A stretch of 64,000 bases of DNA from Cytophagales bacterium (lineage in GTDB: Bacteria > Bacteroidota > Bacteroidia > Cytophagales > Cyclobacteriaceae), in the NCBI GenBank assembly GCA_017303805.1, contig JAFLBQ010000007.1:248001-312000 (forward strand), written 5' to 3'. The notes below the pieces were generated by a model, which saw only the letters and a program-made list of their open reading frames with translations, ran no database searches and was not told the DNA's origin. The position numbers and the translations under genes are program-made. Positions 1-8,955 of the stretch are shown here, piece after piece (the stretch's first letter is position 1; each line of letters begins with the position of its first letter).

Positions 1-307
1 AGCCCTTTACAATGGGTTTATGTTTATAATGTTGTAGTTTTTCGGGCAGGCCAGGGGCGCATAAATCAACCCAACCAACAACCCCCCGAATTATTGCATT
101 GCGTTCGGCAAGCTGAATCAAAAAATCGGTTTCGTCCATGGACTGATCGGCTTGAACGGCAACGCATCCTTGAAACTTATGTTGGGCTAGCAGCGGAGCC
201 AGATCTTCGGGTATAAAATTACGTTGAATCGCGCGCATGGCATCCGTTATCCAGCCATCGCGTTGTGCATTGTAAATCCAAAAGTGCTGGTGCGAATCGA
301 TGCGCAT
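1..307 (-). CDS. Amidohydrolase, probable L-fuconolactonase (3' end outside window)
   Basis: Only the first 102 codons are present; the gene continues past base 1. The ATG at 307 opens a protein with the metal-binding HxH of amidohydrolase-2 TIM barrels at residues 6-8 (DSHQHFW). An RDGWI segment and a GVVGWVDL strand follow, as in L-fuconolactonase and related sugar lactonases, which open the lactone made by sugar dehydrogenases. It begins 4 bases after the stop of the FAH-family hydrolase, so the two are almost certainly co-transcribed. With the short-chain dehydrogenase further upstream this fits the non-phosphorylative L-fucose route. The exact sugar is inferred from context only. Confidence 0.75.
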   Translation of the reverse strand, partial: MRIDSHQHFWIYNAQRDGWITDAMRAIQRNFIPEDLAPLLAQHKFQGCVAVQADQSMDETDFLIQLAERNAIIRGVVGWVDLCAPGLPEKLQHYKHKPIVKG

Positions 308-311
308 GCAG

Positions 312-1163
312 TTAATCTAAAGTGCTTACAACCTGACGTTGTTCACCCAAGCCTTCAATACCTAATTCAACAACATCGCCCGGCTTGAGATAAACCGGAG
401 GATTAAACCCATGGCCTACACCCGAAGGTGTTCCGGTAGAAATTACATCGCCAGGCAGCAGCGTCATAAACTGACTTATATAACTAACCAAAAAAGGAAT
501 TTCAAAGATCATGTCATCGGTATTATTATCCTGCATCATGTTGCCATTTACTTTCAACCACATGTGCAGATTGTTAAAGTCAGCTATTTCATCTTTGGTT
601 ACCAGGTAGGGGCCCAGTGGTGCAAACGTATCGCAACCTTTTCCTTTCGTCCACTGGCCGTTGCGCTCTAATTGAAACTCTCGTTCACTGTAATCGTTGT
701 GCAGGCAATACCCGGCAACGTATTCCATTGCATTTTTTTCTTCCACGTAGGTTGCCTTCTTACCAATTACAAAAGCTAACTCTACTTCCCAGTCGGTTTT
801 TTTGCTGTTGCGCGGCAAGGTTACACCATCGTTAGGGCCGGTAAGCGCGCTTGTTGATTTGAAAAAGATAATCGGCTCGCTGGGCAACGGCATTTTTGAT
901 TCGAATGCGTGCTTCGTATAATTTAACCCTACACAAATCATTTTTGATGGGCGTGCAATACAGGCACCCAATCGCGTGTTGCTGCTGATTTCGGGCAATT
1001 GGTTCTTATTGGTTTCGAACCATGCAGCCAGGCGTGCAAGGCCCCCGGTTTCAAAAAATGTTTCGTCATAGTCTTGCCCAAAACCAGAGGCATCTAACAA
1101 TTTAGTGCCATTAACAATTCCTGGTTTCTCTTTTCCGGCAGGTCCAAATCGAAATAGTTTCAT
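312..1163 (-). CDS. FAH-family hydrolase, probable 2,4-diketo-3-deoxy-L-fuconate hydrolase
   Basis: A 283-residue fumarylacetoacetate-hydrolase-family enzyme that would cleave a C-C bond in a diketo acid in the cytoplasm. The C-terminal FAH domain starts near residue 73 (ICVGLNY). The likely divalent-metal ligands are E126 and E128 (DWEVEL) and D157 (HNDYSE). The conserved TKGKGCDTFAPLGP loop is near 172 and the STGTPSGVG loop near the end. Length and motif order match the L-fuconate-branch enzymes, whose products are pyruvate and lactate. It sits 4 bases upstream of a lactonase and downstream of an SDR, as in fucose clusters. A ureidoglycolate lyase or acylpyruvase label is possible from the family alone. 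Confidence 0.8.
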   Translation of the reverse strand: MKLFRFGPAGKEKPGIVNGTKLLDASGFGQDYDETFFETGGLARLAAWFETNKNQLPEISSNTRLGACIARPSKMICVGLNYTKHAFESKMPLPSEPIIFFKSTSALTGPNDGVTLPRNSKKTDWEVELAFVIGKKATYVEEKNAMEYVAGYCLHNDYSEREFQLERNGQWTKGKGCDTFAPLGPYLVTKDEIADFNNLHMWLKVNGNMMQDNNTDDMIFEIPFLVSYISQFMTLLPGDVISTGTPSGVGHGFNPPVYLKPGDVVELGIEGLGEQRQVVSTLD

Positions 1164-1262
1164 GCGTTTATAGTTTTTGTTGAAGGTTAGATGGAATGGC
1201 CACGATACTTATATCTTTTGGTACAGAAGCTACCGGTCATTTTATAGAGATGTTAAATTAAG

Positions 1263-2042
1263 TCAGGTGTTAAGCGTGAGAAAACCACCGTCAATCGGGT
1301 AATCGGTACCGGTAATAAATGCTGCTTCGTCCGAACACAAATACACTACCAGGCTGGCAATCTCTTCGGGGGTTGCCATGCGCCCAACTGGTTGGGTTTT
1401 GGAGAGTTTCTCAAACATTTCTTTTTCCTTTCCGGGATAGTTTGCTTTTAAGAAACCATCTACAAAAGGAGTATGAACACGCCCGGGCGAAATACTATTG
1501 CACCGGATGCCATCCTGCACATAATCTTTTGCAACGGAAAGGGTCATGGTTGCCACGGCCCCCTTCGTCATGGAGTAAGCAAACCGATCGCTGATGCCCA
1601 CCCAGGCCGCAACCGAGGCCAGGTTAATGATAACACCACTACGTTGTTGTTTCATGCTGGGTAGTACGGCATACATCGCATTGTAAACACCTTTCACATT
1701 TACCTGAAAGAGTTTTTCAAAGTCGTGTTCGGTGGTTGTTTCCAGTTTGCCTATGTGCGCAATACCGGCACTGTTAACCAGTATATCGATTCGTTTGTGG
1801 GCTTCAATTACTTGCGTGGCAACCTGAACACACGCTTGTTGATTGCTTACGTTGCAGCCAACAGCAAAGCCTTTGCCGGGTTGCTTGTTTATTTCGGTAG
1901 CCACCTGCTGTGCAGCATCGGCATTCAGATCAAGCACATACACTACGGCACCCTGTGTGGCTAGTTGAAGTGCAATGGCGCGTCCAATTCCGCTGCCGCC
2001 ACCGGTTACTAAGGCTATTTTGCCAGTTAAATCAAACGCCAT
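1263..2042 (-). CDS. Short-chain dehydrogenase/reductase, probable 2-keto-3-deoxy-L-fuconate dehydrogenase
   Basis: A 259-residue classical SDR. The Rossmann glycine motif TGGGSGIG is at residues 13-20, with an acidic residue (D38) at the end of beta-2 that favours NAD. The catalytic triad is S143, Y156 and K160, and a PGRVHTPF loop and the usual C-terminal IDGG follow. The neighbouring FAH hydrolase and lactonase suggest it oxidises 2-keto-3-deoxy-L-fuconate to the 2,4-diketo acid. The stop of the TlpA-like gene is 4 bases upstream, so the transcript probably starts there. About 100 bases without a gene separate it from the FAH gene. SDR membership is certain; the substrate is inferred. Confidence 0.8.
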   Translation of the reverse strand: MAFDLTGKIALVTGGGSGIGRAIALQLATQGAVVYVLDLNADAAQQVATEINKQPGKGFAVGCNVSNQQACVQVATQVIEAHKRIDILVNSAGIAHIGKLETTTEHDFEKLFQVNVKGVYNAMYAVLPSMKQQRSGVIINLASVAAWVGISDRFAYSMTKGAVATMTLSVAKDYVQDGIRCNSISPGRVHTPFVDGFLKANYPGKEKEMFEKLSKTQPVGRMATPEEIASLVVYLCSDEAAFITGTDYPIDGGFLTLNT

Positions 2043-2046
2043 AGTC

Positions 2047-2634
2047 TTATTTAGCCGCCTCGGCAGTTAAAAAATCCAGAATTTTTTTTGTGTCGTAGTT
2101 TCGGGTACCCACTTCTTTCATTACAATTTTACCGGCCTTAGAGATAACAAAGGTGGTTGGAATAGAGGGAACATTGAGTTGATCGGTTAAATAGCCAGCC
2201 GGTTGAAACACCGGAAATGTGAAGTTATTCTTCTCAACGTACTTTTCAATTTTTGGTAAATCCTGATCGCGATCAATAGAGAGCATAACAAACGCTACGT
2301 TCGAATCCTTCAGCTTGTCGTGCAAACTTTGGATACCCGGCATTTCGGCTTTGCAAGGGCCGCACCAGGTAGCCCATAAGTTTAGAAACACCACCTTGCC
2401 CTTGTATTGCTCAAAACTTACTTTATTTCCCTTCAGATCTTTTACTGTAAACCCAAAGTCAAAATCGGTTTTGGGTTTGGCTGTGGGTGCAGTTGCGTTA
2501 AGTAACCCCGTTTGTAAAACTGCCCGCTGTGCAAAAGCCGATACATCGCTAAGCAGGCCCGTACTGTAAAGTATAAAAACAAGGATACCAGCTGAAAGGG
2601 CGGGTTTAAGCCAACTGATTAAAAACTTTATCAT
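2047..2634 (-). CDS. TlpA/ResA-like thioredoxin-fold protein, membrane anchored
   Basis: A 195-residue protein with an N-terminal hydrophobic segment (about residues 12-28) that would anchor it to the inner membrane facing the periplasm. An AhpC/TSA-type thioredoxin fold follows, with the active site WCGPC at 90-94 and the cis-proline segment PSIPTTFV near 150. Such proteins reduce disulfides in exported proteins or help cytochrome c maturation. It is the first gene of a run that continues into the sugar-acid genes 4 bases downstream. I see no functional link with them, so the arrangement may be incidental. The divergent gene starts about 110 bases away at 2746. Confidence 0.8.
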   Translation of the reverse strand: MIKFLISWLKPALSAGILVFILYSTGLLSDVSAFAQRAVLQTGLLNATAPTAKPKTDFDFGFTVKDLKGNKVSFEQYKGKVVFLNLWATWCGPCKAEMPGIQSLHDKLKDSNVAFVMLSIDRDQDLPKIEKYVEKNNFTFPVFQPAGYLTDQLNVPSIPTTFVISKAGKIVMKEVGTRNYDTKKILDFLTAEAAK

Positions 2635-2745
2635 GAATTACTAAATTACGCTACAACCACTTGCAAAAAACTGGCTTGGTTATTGAAATCAAGCCTCTCA
2701 ATTCTGTCTAAAATTAATAACTTTCGCCTAAATTGGTAATCTGCC

Positions 2746-4533
2746 ATGAGTCGTAGTTTGCTTGCTTTAACCTTGCTTTTGGTACTGGCCCTTAATGGCC
2801 ATGCGCAAAAGGTAAAATACAAAGACCTTATTGAGTTGCTCAACGCCCGCAATTATGAAGTAGCGGAGCCATTTTTAAAACGCTACCTCAAAGAAAACTC
2901 CGATAACATAAGTGCCTATTTATACATGGGCATTGTTTATCAGGACAAAGCCCAGCGTAACGATATTTTGAAACAGCCCGAGGCGTTATTGAACAATATT
3001 GACTCTGCCATTTTCTTTCTTGAAAAAGTAGCCCCGCTCATAACTGAAAAAGAGTTAAAGCGAAACGATCAAAACTACCAGATGTATTTACGCAGAGACG
3101 TGCGTACTGCAGAGTTTGCTATTAAATTGTCAGACGTTACATTGGATATTGAGACCCGCGTAAAGAATATGCGCGAGCGCAAGGAAAAAGTAAAAAACCT
3201 GAATAATTTTTTCCGTGCCGCAGAGCGCCAATACCAGGCTACCCAACATGCTTTTGTGGCCTTGCAAAACCAATATAGTACCGAGAAGGAGTTTTGTCTG
3301 CGTCTCAATGAAAGCGTAACTGCCGAGCTAAATCGGATCAAACTTACCTTTGATAGTTCACAGCTTTCTTTTCGCAACTACCGCTCGGTGTTGGAAAGTA
3401 TGGGCAAGGTACCCTACAATCAAAACGTAACCCTTACGGAGATCGCAGATTTTAAACGCGATGGCAATACTGAATTTGATTTTTTTAAAGGCGACCTGCG
3501 GTTATGGGATTACGCCCGCTGGTCAAAAAATGCGCTGGATCTGTACGCCACAGAAATTACTCCCTTACGCGACCACCTCGTTACGTATGATATTGAGTTG
3601 AACAGACTCTCGCAGAAACTGAAACAGGATTCTGTTTCAGTAAAAGATGAGTTGACTAAACTGCTCGATCGGAGCTCTATTATCCAACTGGCAAAGTACG
3701 ATGCCGACCCGTTGCCTATTGGAGTTTTTAATATGAAAATGGCTGAGTTGGAATATCACTCAGAGAAAATCAGCAATAAAGCCGGGCGCGATACCGTGGG
3801 TTTGGTTACCCGACTTCAACAGTTAAAAAAAGAAACCAGGGCCGTAAAAAAACTCGACAGCTTATCGGCCAGATTACTTACCCGAAATTTCGATAAAGAC
3901 GCGAAAGATTATACGCACTTTATTACAAAAGCTTATGGAACCGATGCTGTACTGAAAAACTACATCCGCTCTACCCACGAATTTGCGCTGCGCGAACTTG
4001 CTGCCCATCAAGCGCAGACTAAATTAACTGAAAAGGCCGTAAGGTGGCTGGTGCATGGTAATGATTCGATACCGGTTGTAACAGATGAGCCCCGCAGCCA
4101 GTATAAGCCGCTGGTAATTGTTGCAGATAGATTTACGATGGGCTTAAAGTATGTAGATTCTTTGGCAACCGGATATCTATTTGATATAACACCGATTCAT
4201 AAGCCAAAAGTGGCCGTGTCATTTCCTGTGGAAGCGCTACCATTTAAGAAGCGCTTTCTGCCAGTAATTAAAGGCATGGGGGTTCATCCTTTGTCCGATT
4301 TATTTATTGCCTTGGTGTATTCGGAGTCATCCGATAAGAATGGCTTTCCGGCAACATTAATAAAAGTAGATAAAACAAAAGGCCTGGTGTGGAGCAACAA
4401 TTACCGACTTCCATTTACACCTTCCGAACTGCTCTTTAGCAGCGACACAGGCGAAATTATGATTAAGCTACCAACGCCTACCGGTGAGCAGAAGTTATTT
4501 GTGGTAGATAAAAACGGTAAGAAGATTCAATAG
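2746..4533 (+). CDS. Secreted protein of unknown function, TPR-like N-terminus
   Basis: I do not recognise this 595-residue protein. It has a clear signal peptide (residues 1-20, ending HAQ). A helical tandem-repeat-like stretch follows at about 25-75, where 'Y..AE.FL.RYL.E...N..AYLYMG' spacing recalls a TPR. A long charged helical region at about 125-300 could form coiled coil, and a C-terminal beta-rich part includes a GEQKLFVVDKNGKK strand pair. No catalytic motif stands out. It is probably periplasmic. It stands alone: the M1 peptidase gene on the other strand ends 7 bases beyond its stop, and the TlpA-like gene diverges upstream. Confidence 0.75.
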   Translation: MSRSLLALTLLLVLALNGHAQKVKYKDLIELLNARNYEVAEPFLKRYLKENSDNISAYLYMGIVYQDKAQRNDILKQPEALLNNIDSAIFFLEKVAPLITEKELKRNDQNYQMYLRRDVRTAEFAIKLSDVTLDIETRVKNMRERKEKVKNLNNFFRAAERQYQATQHAFVALQNQYSTEKEFCLRLNESVTAELNRIKLTFDSSQLSFRNYRSVLESMGKVPYNQNVTLTEIADFKRDGNTEFDFFKGDLRLWDYARWSKNALDLYATEITPLRDHLVTYDIELNRLSQKLKQDSVSVKDELTKLLDRSSIIQLAKYDADPLPIGVFNMKMAELEYHSEKISNKAGRDTVGLVTRLQQLKKETRAVKKLDSLSARLLTRNFDKDAKDYTHFITKAYGTDAVLKNYIRSTHEFALRELAAHQAQTKLTEKAVRWLVHGNDSIPVVTDEPRSQYKPLVIVADRFTMGLKYVDSLATGYLFDITPIHKPKVAVSFPVEALPFKKRFLPVIKGMGVHPLSDLFIALVYSESSDKNGFPATLIKVDKTKGLVWSNNYRLPFTPSELLFSSDTGEIMIKLPTPTGEQKLFVVDKNGKKIQ

Positions 4534-4540
4534 CTTAGTT

Positions 4541-6388
4541 CTATTGCGTTGGGTCTTTAAACGGTTTTACTTCGTTCAGTTCTTTCAGGTTGTTCTTTCG
4601 GTTTACATCGGCAAGGCGTTGGCTGGGATCAATTTCAATATTCAATATTTCGCTCGTCTTGCGATTAACCTGCACCGTATAAATTGGATAAACCCAGGGC
4701 CATGCATCTAACTCGGTGCGTTTAATTGACTTGTCTTCGTTTGGCTTTGCACCCAGTTGCTCGTTCAGTGGAATGTAGAACAATTCTTTCGTGCCTTCCC
4801 GGTAGGTAACTACCACATCAACAGGCATCGGAAACTCGCCCACGCGTTGAAGTTCCACAAGCGTAGTACCATTTACTTCGGTTACTGATCCTACTCCATA
4901 GTCAATCCGTTTGGTGGTTTGAATCCAATACCGGTAGTACCAATGCAATTGCTGGCCCGATACTTTTTCCATTATCCGAACAAAGTCGTTGGGTTCCGGA
5001 TGTTTCATTTTCCACGTGTTGTAGTAGCGCTTCATGCCTTTGTAAAAAGCCTCATCGCCAATAATGTACTTTAGTTGTTGCAAAAACACGGCCCCCATGC
5101 TGTAGGCGGCTGTACTATAGGCGCGGTTAGTGGTGTAATGATCGGAGTGTTGGCTGGCGGGCTCTTGCAATCCGCTGCTCACTAAGCCAAAGTAACTGGC
5201 ATAGCTGCTTGCATGGGTATTCGGTTGATTGGTGATCGAATTCAGTGCTTCGGTGCTCGCAAAATCAGTAAAGCCTTCATCCATCCAGGCGTATAAGGCC
5301 TCGTTGCTGGCCAGCGTCATCTGGTACCAACTGTGTGCTACTTCGTGCGCCATTACTCCGTTAAGCCCGGCTTGCGTTCCTTCCCCTAAAATCAAGGTAC
5401 ACATCGGGTATTCCATACCGCCATCGCCACCCTGAATAATTGAGTAGGTATCAAACGGGTATTTTCCAAATGTGCTGCTTAAAAATTGAAATACCCGGAC
5501 AGCCACCGGCTGCATGTTTTTCCAAGTAGTGGTAGTGCGCTCATTTTTCTGATAGAAAAAATGCAACTCCGGGCCATTAGGTACTTGCTGGATGTCGTGG
5601 GTGTAATCCGGATCGGCCGCCCAGGCAAAGTCAATTACATCTTTGGCAACAAAATGCCAGGTTAAATCGCCTTTTGGTCGCTTTACTGCGCTGCCCGTTT
5701 TTTCATATCCGTGTCCGATAGCTTCCGGGTTTTGAAGTTTTCCGGTACCCCCGATAACAAATTTTGGATCGAGGGTAATCTTCACATCAAAATCGCCCCA
5801 CACCCCATGAAATTCACGAGCCACGTATTGATAGGCATGCCAGCCCTGGAAATCGTACTCGGCCAGTTTCGGATACCACTGGGTCATAGAGTAGGAGATA
5901 CCTTCGCGGTTGTCGCGCCCGGAGCGCCTGATTTGCACCGGCACCTGGGCTTCGAACGTCATTTCGAAAATGGTTTTAGACTTGGGAAGTAGTGGCTTGG
6001 GAAGGGTTACTTCCAGCAACGTACCGTTTACTTTGAAGGTAGCTGCTTTGCCATCTTGCTTTAGCGATTGTATGTGCTGGTAGCCAATTTCATCGGGGGC
6101 TAATTTCGAAATCCGATCCATTACCCTACGATCCGGATCAGCAATTGTGCGTGAGCGCACGTCCATCATGCTGCCCGGCTGAAAGGCATTGAAAAACAAA
6201 TGATAGTAAACTTTAGTAAGCGTGTCGGGCGAGTTGTTGTAGTACACCAGTTTCTGATCGCCAGTAAGTTTGTGGGTTTGCGCATTTAAGGCCACGTTCA
6301 TAGTGTATTCCACACGTTGTTGCCAGCGCTCCTGAGCCACCACAAAATTTGAACTAAGTAAACTTACAAGGCAGATAAAAATTTTCAT
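4541..6388 (-). CDS. Secreted M1-family zinc metallopeptidase
   Basis: A gluzincin aminopeptidase of the M1 family, exported to the periplasm. The zinc site HEVAH is at about residues 348-352, and the third ligand is the glutamate 19 residues further on in the WMDEGF segment. The substrate-binding GGMEYP motif lies about 20 residues before HEVAH. I chose the ATG at 6388, which gives a signal peptide MKIFICLV...VVAQ and a protein of 616 residues; the longer frame to 6436 would add a non-signal extension. It is the last gene of the sigma-factor operon, 66 bases after the barrel-protein gene. Substrate unknown. Confidence 0.85.
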   Translation of the reverse strand: MKIFICLVSLLSSNFVVAQERWQQRVEYTMNVALNAQTHKLTGDQKLVYYNNSPDTLTKVYYHLFFNAFQPGSMMDVRSRTIADPDRRVMDRISKLAPDEIGYQHIQSLKQDGKAATFKVNGTLLEVTLPKPLLPKSKTIFEMTFEAQVPVQIRRSGRDNREGISYSMTQWYPKLAEYDFQGWHAYQYVAREFHGVWGDFDVKITLDPKFVIGGTGKLQNPEAIGHGYEKTGSAVKRPKGDLTWHFVAKDVIDFAWAADPDYTHDIQQVPNGPELHFFYQKNERTTTTWKNMQPVAVRVFQFLSSTFGKYPFDTYSIIQGGDGGMEYPMCTLILGEGTQAGLNGVMAHEVAHSWYQMTLASNEALYAWMDEGFTDFASTEALNSITNQPNTHASSYASYFGLVSSGLQEPASQHSDHYTTNRAYSTAAYSMGAVFLQQLKYIIGDEAFYKGMKRYYNTWKMKHPEPNDFVRIMEKVSGQQLHWYYRYWIQTTKRIDYGVGSVTEVNGTTLVELQRVGEFPMPVDVVVTYREGTKELFYIPLNEQLGAKPNEDKSIKRTELDAWPWVYPIYTVQVNRKTSEILNIEIDPSQRLADVNRKNNLKELNEVKPFKDPTQ

Positions 6389-6454
6389 AGAAACCGGTTT
6401 AGGTGTGAAAAATATCAATTGCCGGTTTAGAATCAAACCACTTTTACAGAAGCA

Positions 6455-7396
6455 CTAAAATTGAATGCGCTTAGACAAACTGGCCGAAAGGTAGCCACTG
6501 CTTTTAAGCGATACCGGCTCGCCTGGCAAGGCACGGGGAATATTATACGTATAGCTTACCAGCACCGTCCAGCGCTTAATAGTTACCGAAATGGGCGCCA
6601 CAAAAGAATAGTTAAGAATTCCAAAACGGGTAGTTACCTGTTCGTAGTAAAGCGGCAACTTTCTCCTTACCCGGTATATAATACCCAGGTATGTGCGGGC
6701 ATACGGTTTCCACTCGCTTATCTGTTCGCTACCTAAAAGCATGGCAGCCATTGGGTAAAACGCTAGCCGGTCCACAAATTTCCACTTGGTTTTTTCAAAG
6801 TTTAACATCAGTGCCGGGTTTATCCGATGCGCCACCTTATTGCCAAAGTAGAATTGATAATCCAGCCGAAAGGTTAGCCATTTTGTATCGAAGAAATTTG
6901 AAAGGCCAAGACTGTTTTTATAGGCCACGTACTCATCTTCACCCAGGCCCCGGTAAATGAATCGGTTATATTCGGCAAGCAAAGACCACCACTTTAGCGG
7001 AGCAGCCAGGTAGCCACCCGAGGCTACGCTGAGGTAATAGTTCGGATTGTACTCATTACTCCAATAGCCTGTGTAATCAACATAGGCACCCGATTTATGA
7101 TAGTACGATACTCCGGGGGCCAGGCCGAATTGGTTAAAGCCCAGCGTGCGGCTGGCAGCTACCACATTGCTGTTGTAACCTAAGCGTAAGGCCAGTTGCG
7201 ATTTTACTTTTGGCTGGGGCAGGTTTATTAAACTATCTATTAACGCTAAAAAGCCAGGGTCTCCGCTGGCTAAGATTGAATCTAATTCTGCGATATACCG
7301 ATCCCTAAGTAAAAGCGAATCGATTTGCTGGCTCCACGAAGTAACCACACAAACAGAACAGAGTATGCCTATGAGACAATTTTTGCTGGGGGACAA
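6455..7396 (-). CDS. Probable outer-membrane beta-barrel protein
   Basis: A 313-residue protein with a signal peptide (residues 1-22, ending SWSQ). A 50-residue acidic/helical linker follows, then about 240 residues of alternating aromatic and polar strands, such as LALRLGYNSN, GVSYYHKSGAYVDYTGYWS and WTVLVSYTYNIP. It ends in a C-terminal aromatic (KRIQF), the pattern of outer-membrane barrels. No family is recognised. It starts 10 bases after the Spy-like gene stops, so it is in the same operon as the ECF sigma factor. It may be the surface target or sensor of that regulon, which is inference from position. Confidence 0.6.
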   Translation of the reverse strand: MSPSKNCLIGILCSVCVVTSWSQQIDSLLLRDRYIAELDSILASGDPGFLALIDSLINLPQPKVKSQLALRLGYNSNVVAASRTLGFNQFGLAPGVSYYHKSGAYVDYTGYWSNEYNPNYYLSVASGGYLAAPLKWWSLLAEYNRFIYRGLGEDEYVAYKNSLGLSNFFDTKWLTFRLDYQFYFGNKVAHRINPALMLNFEKTKWKFVDRLAFYPMAAMLLGSEQISEWKPYARTYLGIIYRVRRKLPLYYEQVTTRFGILNYSFVAPISVTIKRWTVLVSYTYNIPRALPGEPVSLKSSGYLSASLSKRIQF

Positions 7397-7406
7397 GACT
7401 TAGTGG

Positions 7407-7916
7407 TTAGTTGCGATTTTGTTCGCGTAGTTTTTGATTTCGTTCGCGGATAGTCTCGTTGCGTTGCTGCATGATTCTGCGTTGCTGAATCTGATCGCGG
7501 ATCAACTGTTGAAACTCGCCTTCGGCTTTACGTAAGTTTAAAATTTGTTGCGCGGTTATAACTTTCAGCAGTCGGTCGGAATACGTTTTTTCCAGGTCGA
7601 GTTCGCGTTGTTTTAAATCCAGCCCCAGCTTTACAAAGGCTTCGTCCTTGCCGGTATCCTGGCCTGGTTTAATTTGCTTGCGGGCCTCAACCAATTCCTG
7701 GCGTAATTCCCTGCGCTTATCGGAGTATTCGCGATATACAGGCCAGAATTTTTCCGCTTGCTGGGTGGTAAGCCCAAGCTTATCGGAAATATACGCTATG
7801 CGCAAGGCGTTAATTTTTTCAACCGCTTTAGGATCTTGTTGAATTTCTGGTTGATCCTGGCCTGCAGCTACACTCCACCATACTATCCATCCCATCAACA
7901 TCACAAGCTTTTTCAT
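7407..7916 (-). CDS. Periplasmic Spy/CpxP-like helical protein
   Basis: A 169-residue protein with a signal peptide (residues 1-19, ending AAGQ) followed by an almost wholly helical, highly charged body rich in E, K, R and Q. The segment KLGLTTQQAEKFWPVYREY resembles the LTxxQ-containing repeats of Spy/CpxP-type periplasmic chaperones. The last 35 residues are very rich in Q, R and N. In Bacteroidota such proteins commonly sit next to an ECF sigma factor and a small membrane protein, as here, and may take part in envelope-stress feedback. The start ATG at 7916 follows the membrane protein's stop by 11 bases. Confidence 0.65.
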   Translation of the reverse strand: MKKLVMLMGWIVWWSVAAGQDQPEIQQDPKAVEKINALRIAYISDKLGLTTQQAEKFWPVYREYSDKRRELRQELVEARKQIKPGQDTGKDEAFVKLGLDLKQRELDLEKTYSDRLLKVITAQQILNLRKAEGEFQQLIRDQIQQRRIMQQRNETIRERNQKLREQNRN

Positions 7917-7927
7917 ATCGTGTTTTT

Positions 7928-8335
7928 TTAAATTTCTTCTTCAATTAGTTCATACTCCGAAAGGTCAAGGGTTGTTTCGGCTTCTAAAAGTTCATTATAC
8001 ATTCGGTTCTCCAATTCCATTACGTCTTCGGGCTGCCAGCTAAATGGCTCGTCATCGTCCCAATTTAAACCGGTAGTATCCAGGTAGGCAATTAACTGGT
8101 TTGTTTCAATGGCAGAGAGTTTATCTTCTACGTTGGCCGAAGTTGAATTGAAGTACCAGAATATTCCCAGCACCAGCAACACCGCTACCGGCATCGCAAA
8201 TTTTAAAATGGACAACCCTGCCACCGCTTGTTTGGGTTGGGCTATCCGCGCCTGAACCATACCCGGCAGCTTATCGAAATACCCGGCAGGTGCAATGAAG
8301 GGGTCTTTCTTTGGTATATCCTCAAGTTTTTTCAT
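7928..8335 (-). CDS. Small single-pass membrane protein, anti-sigma-like partner of the ECF sigma factor
   Basis: A 135-residue protein. The N-terminal cytoplasmic stretch opens with KKDPFIAPAGYFDKLP, a start frequently seen in proteins encoded directly after Bacteroidota ECF sigma factors. One transmembrane helix follows at about residues 46-64, then an acidic periplasmic tail (ending LSEYELIEEEI) that would be periplasmic. No zinc-finger HxxxCxxC motif is seen, so it is not a classic ZAS anti-sigma factor. Its role in holding the sigma factor is inferred from gene order (sigma, this gene, Spy-like) and topology. It starts 39 bases after the sigma gene stops. Confidence 0.6.
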   Translation of the reverse strand: MKKLEDIPKKDPFIAPAGYFDKLPGMVQARIAQPKQAVAGLSILKFAMPVAVLLVLGIFWYFNSTSANVEDKLSAIETNQLIAYLDTTGLNWDDDEPFSWQPEDVMELENRMYNELLEAETTLDLSEYELIEEEI

Positions 8336-8374
8336 TTTCAGTTGCTATGACTTTGCTTTTAATTAAAGGTTTAA

Positions 8375-8911
8375 TCAGGTGCCCAGGTACGCCTCAATTT
8401 TCTTAACTGCGTGGTGGTAGCTTGCCTTTAGCGCTCCTACGCTGGTGTTGGTTATTTCCGCCATGTCTTCGTATGAAAGTTCATCAAAGTATTTCATGTT
8501 AAAAACAGCCCGTTGCTTGTCAGGCAGGGTTAATAAGGCTTTTTGAAGTTTTTTTTGAATTTCATCGCCCGACAATTCGGGGGTGGCATCCAGTTTACCG
8601 GCTAATTGCCCGGCAACATCTTCGATCGGAAAAAAGAAACGTCTCCGTTTTTTATTCAGGAAGGTAAGGCACTCGTTGGTGGCGATGCGGTAAATCCAGG
8701 TAAAAAGTTGCGCGTCTTCGCGAAAGTTGCCGATGGCTTTGTACACTTTAATAAGTACTTCCTGGGTAACATCATCGGCATCGTCATGATCAATAACCAT
8801 TTTGCGCACGTGGCTGTAAACCCGGTGCTGGTAGGCCCGTACCAAAAGGTTAAACCCATAGCTTCGGGTTTCGGGGTTGCGGATTTTCAGGAGCAGGTCT
8901 TTGTCTTCCAA
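8375..8911 (-). CDS. ECF (sigma-70 family) RNA polymerase sigma factor
   Basis: A 178-residue extracytoplasmic-function sigma factor. Region 2 is at about residues 22-90, with the DADDVTQEVLIKVY core and the FTWIYRIATNECL segment. Region 4 is at about 118-175, with LTLPDKQRAVFNMKYFDELSYEDMAE and an SVGALKASYHHA recognition helix. The only start in frame that keeps region 2 intact is the TTG at 8911, as no ATG precedes it. The SerC-like gene ends 44 bases upstream on the same strand. It directs the four envelope genes that follow in the operon and probably other promoters elsewhere. Confidence 0.85.
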   Translation of the reverse strand: MEDKDLLLKIRNPETRSYGFNLLVRAYQHRVYSHVRKMVIDHDDADDVTQEVLIKVYKAIGNFREDAQLFTWIYRIATNECLTFLNKKRRRFFFPIEDVAGQLAGKLDATPELSGDEIQKKLQKALLTLPDKQRAVFNMKYFDELSYEDMAEITNTSVGALKASYHHAVKKIEAYLGT

Positions 8912-8955
8912 GGCCCGGGGTTTTGCGCGTTTAGACCTAACATGGCCGGCCGGGT

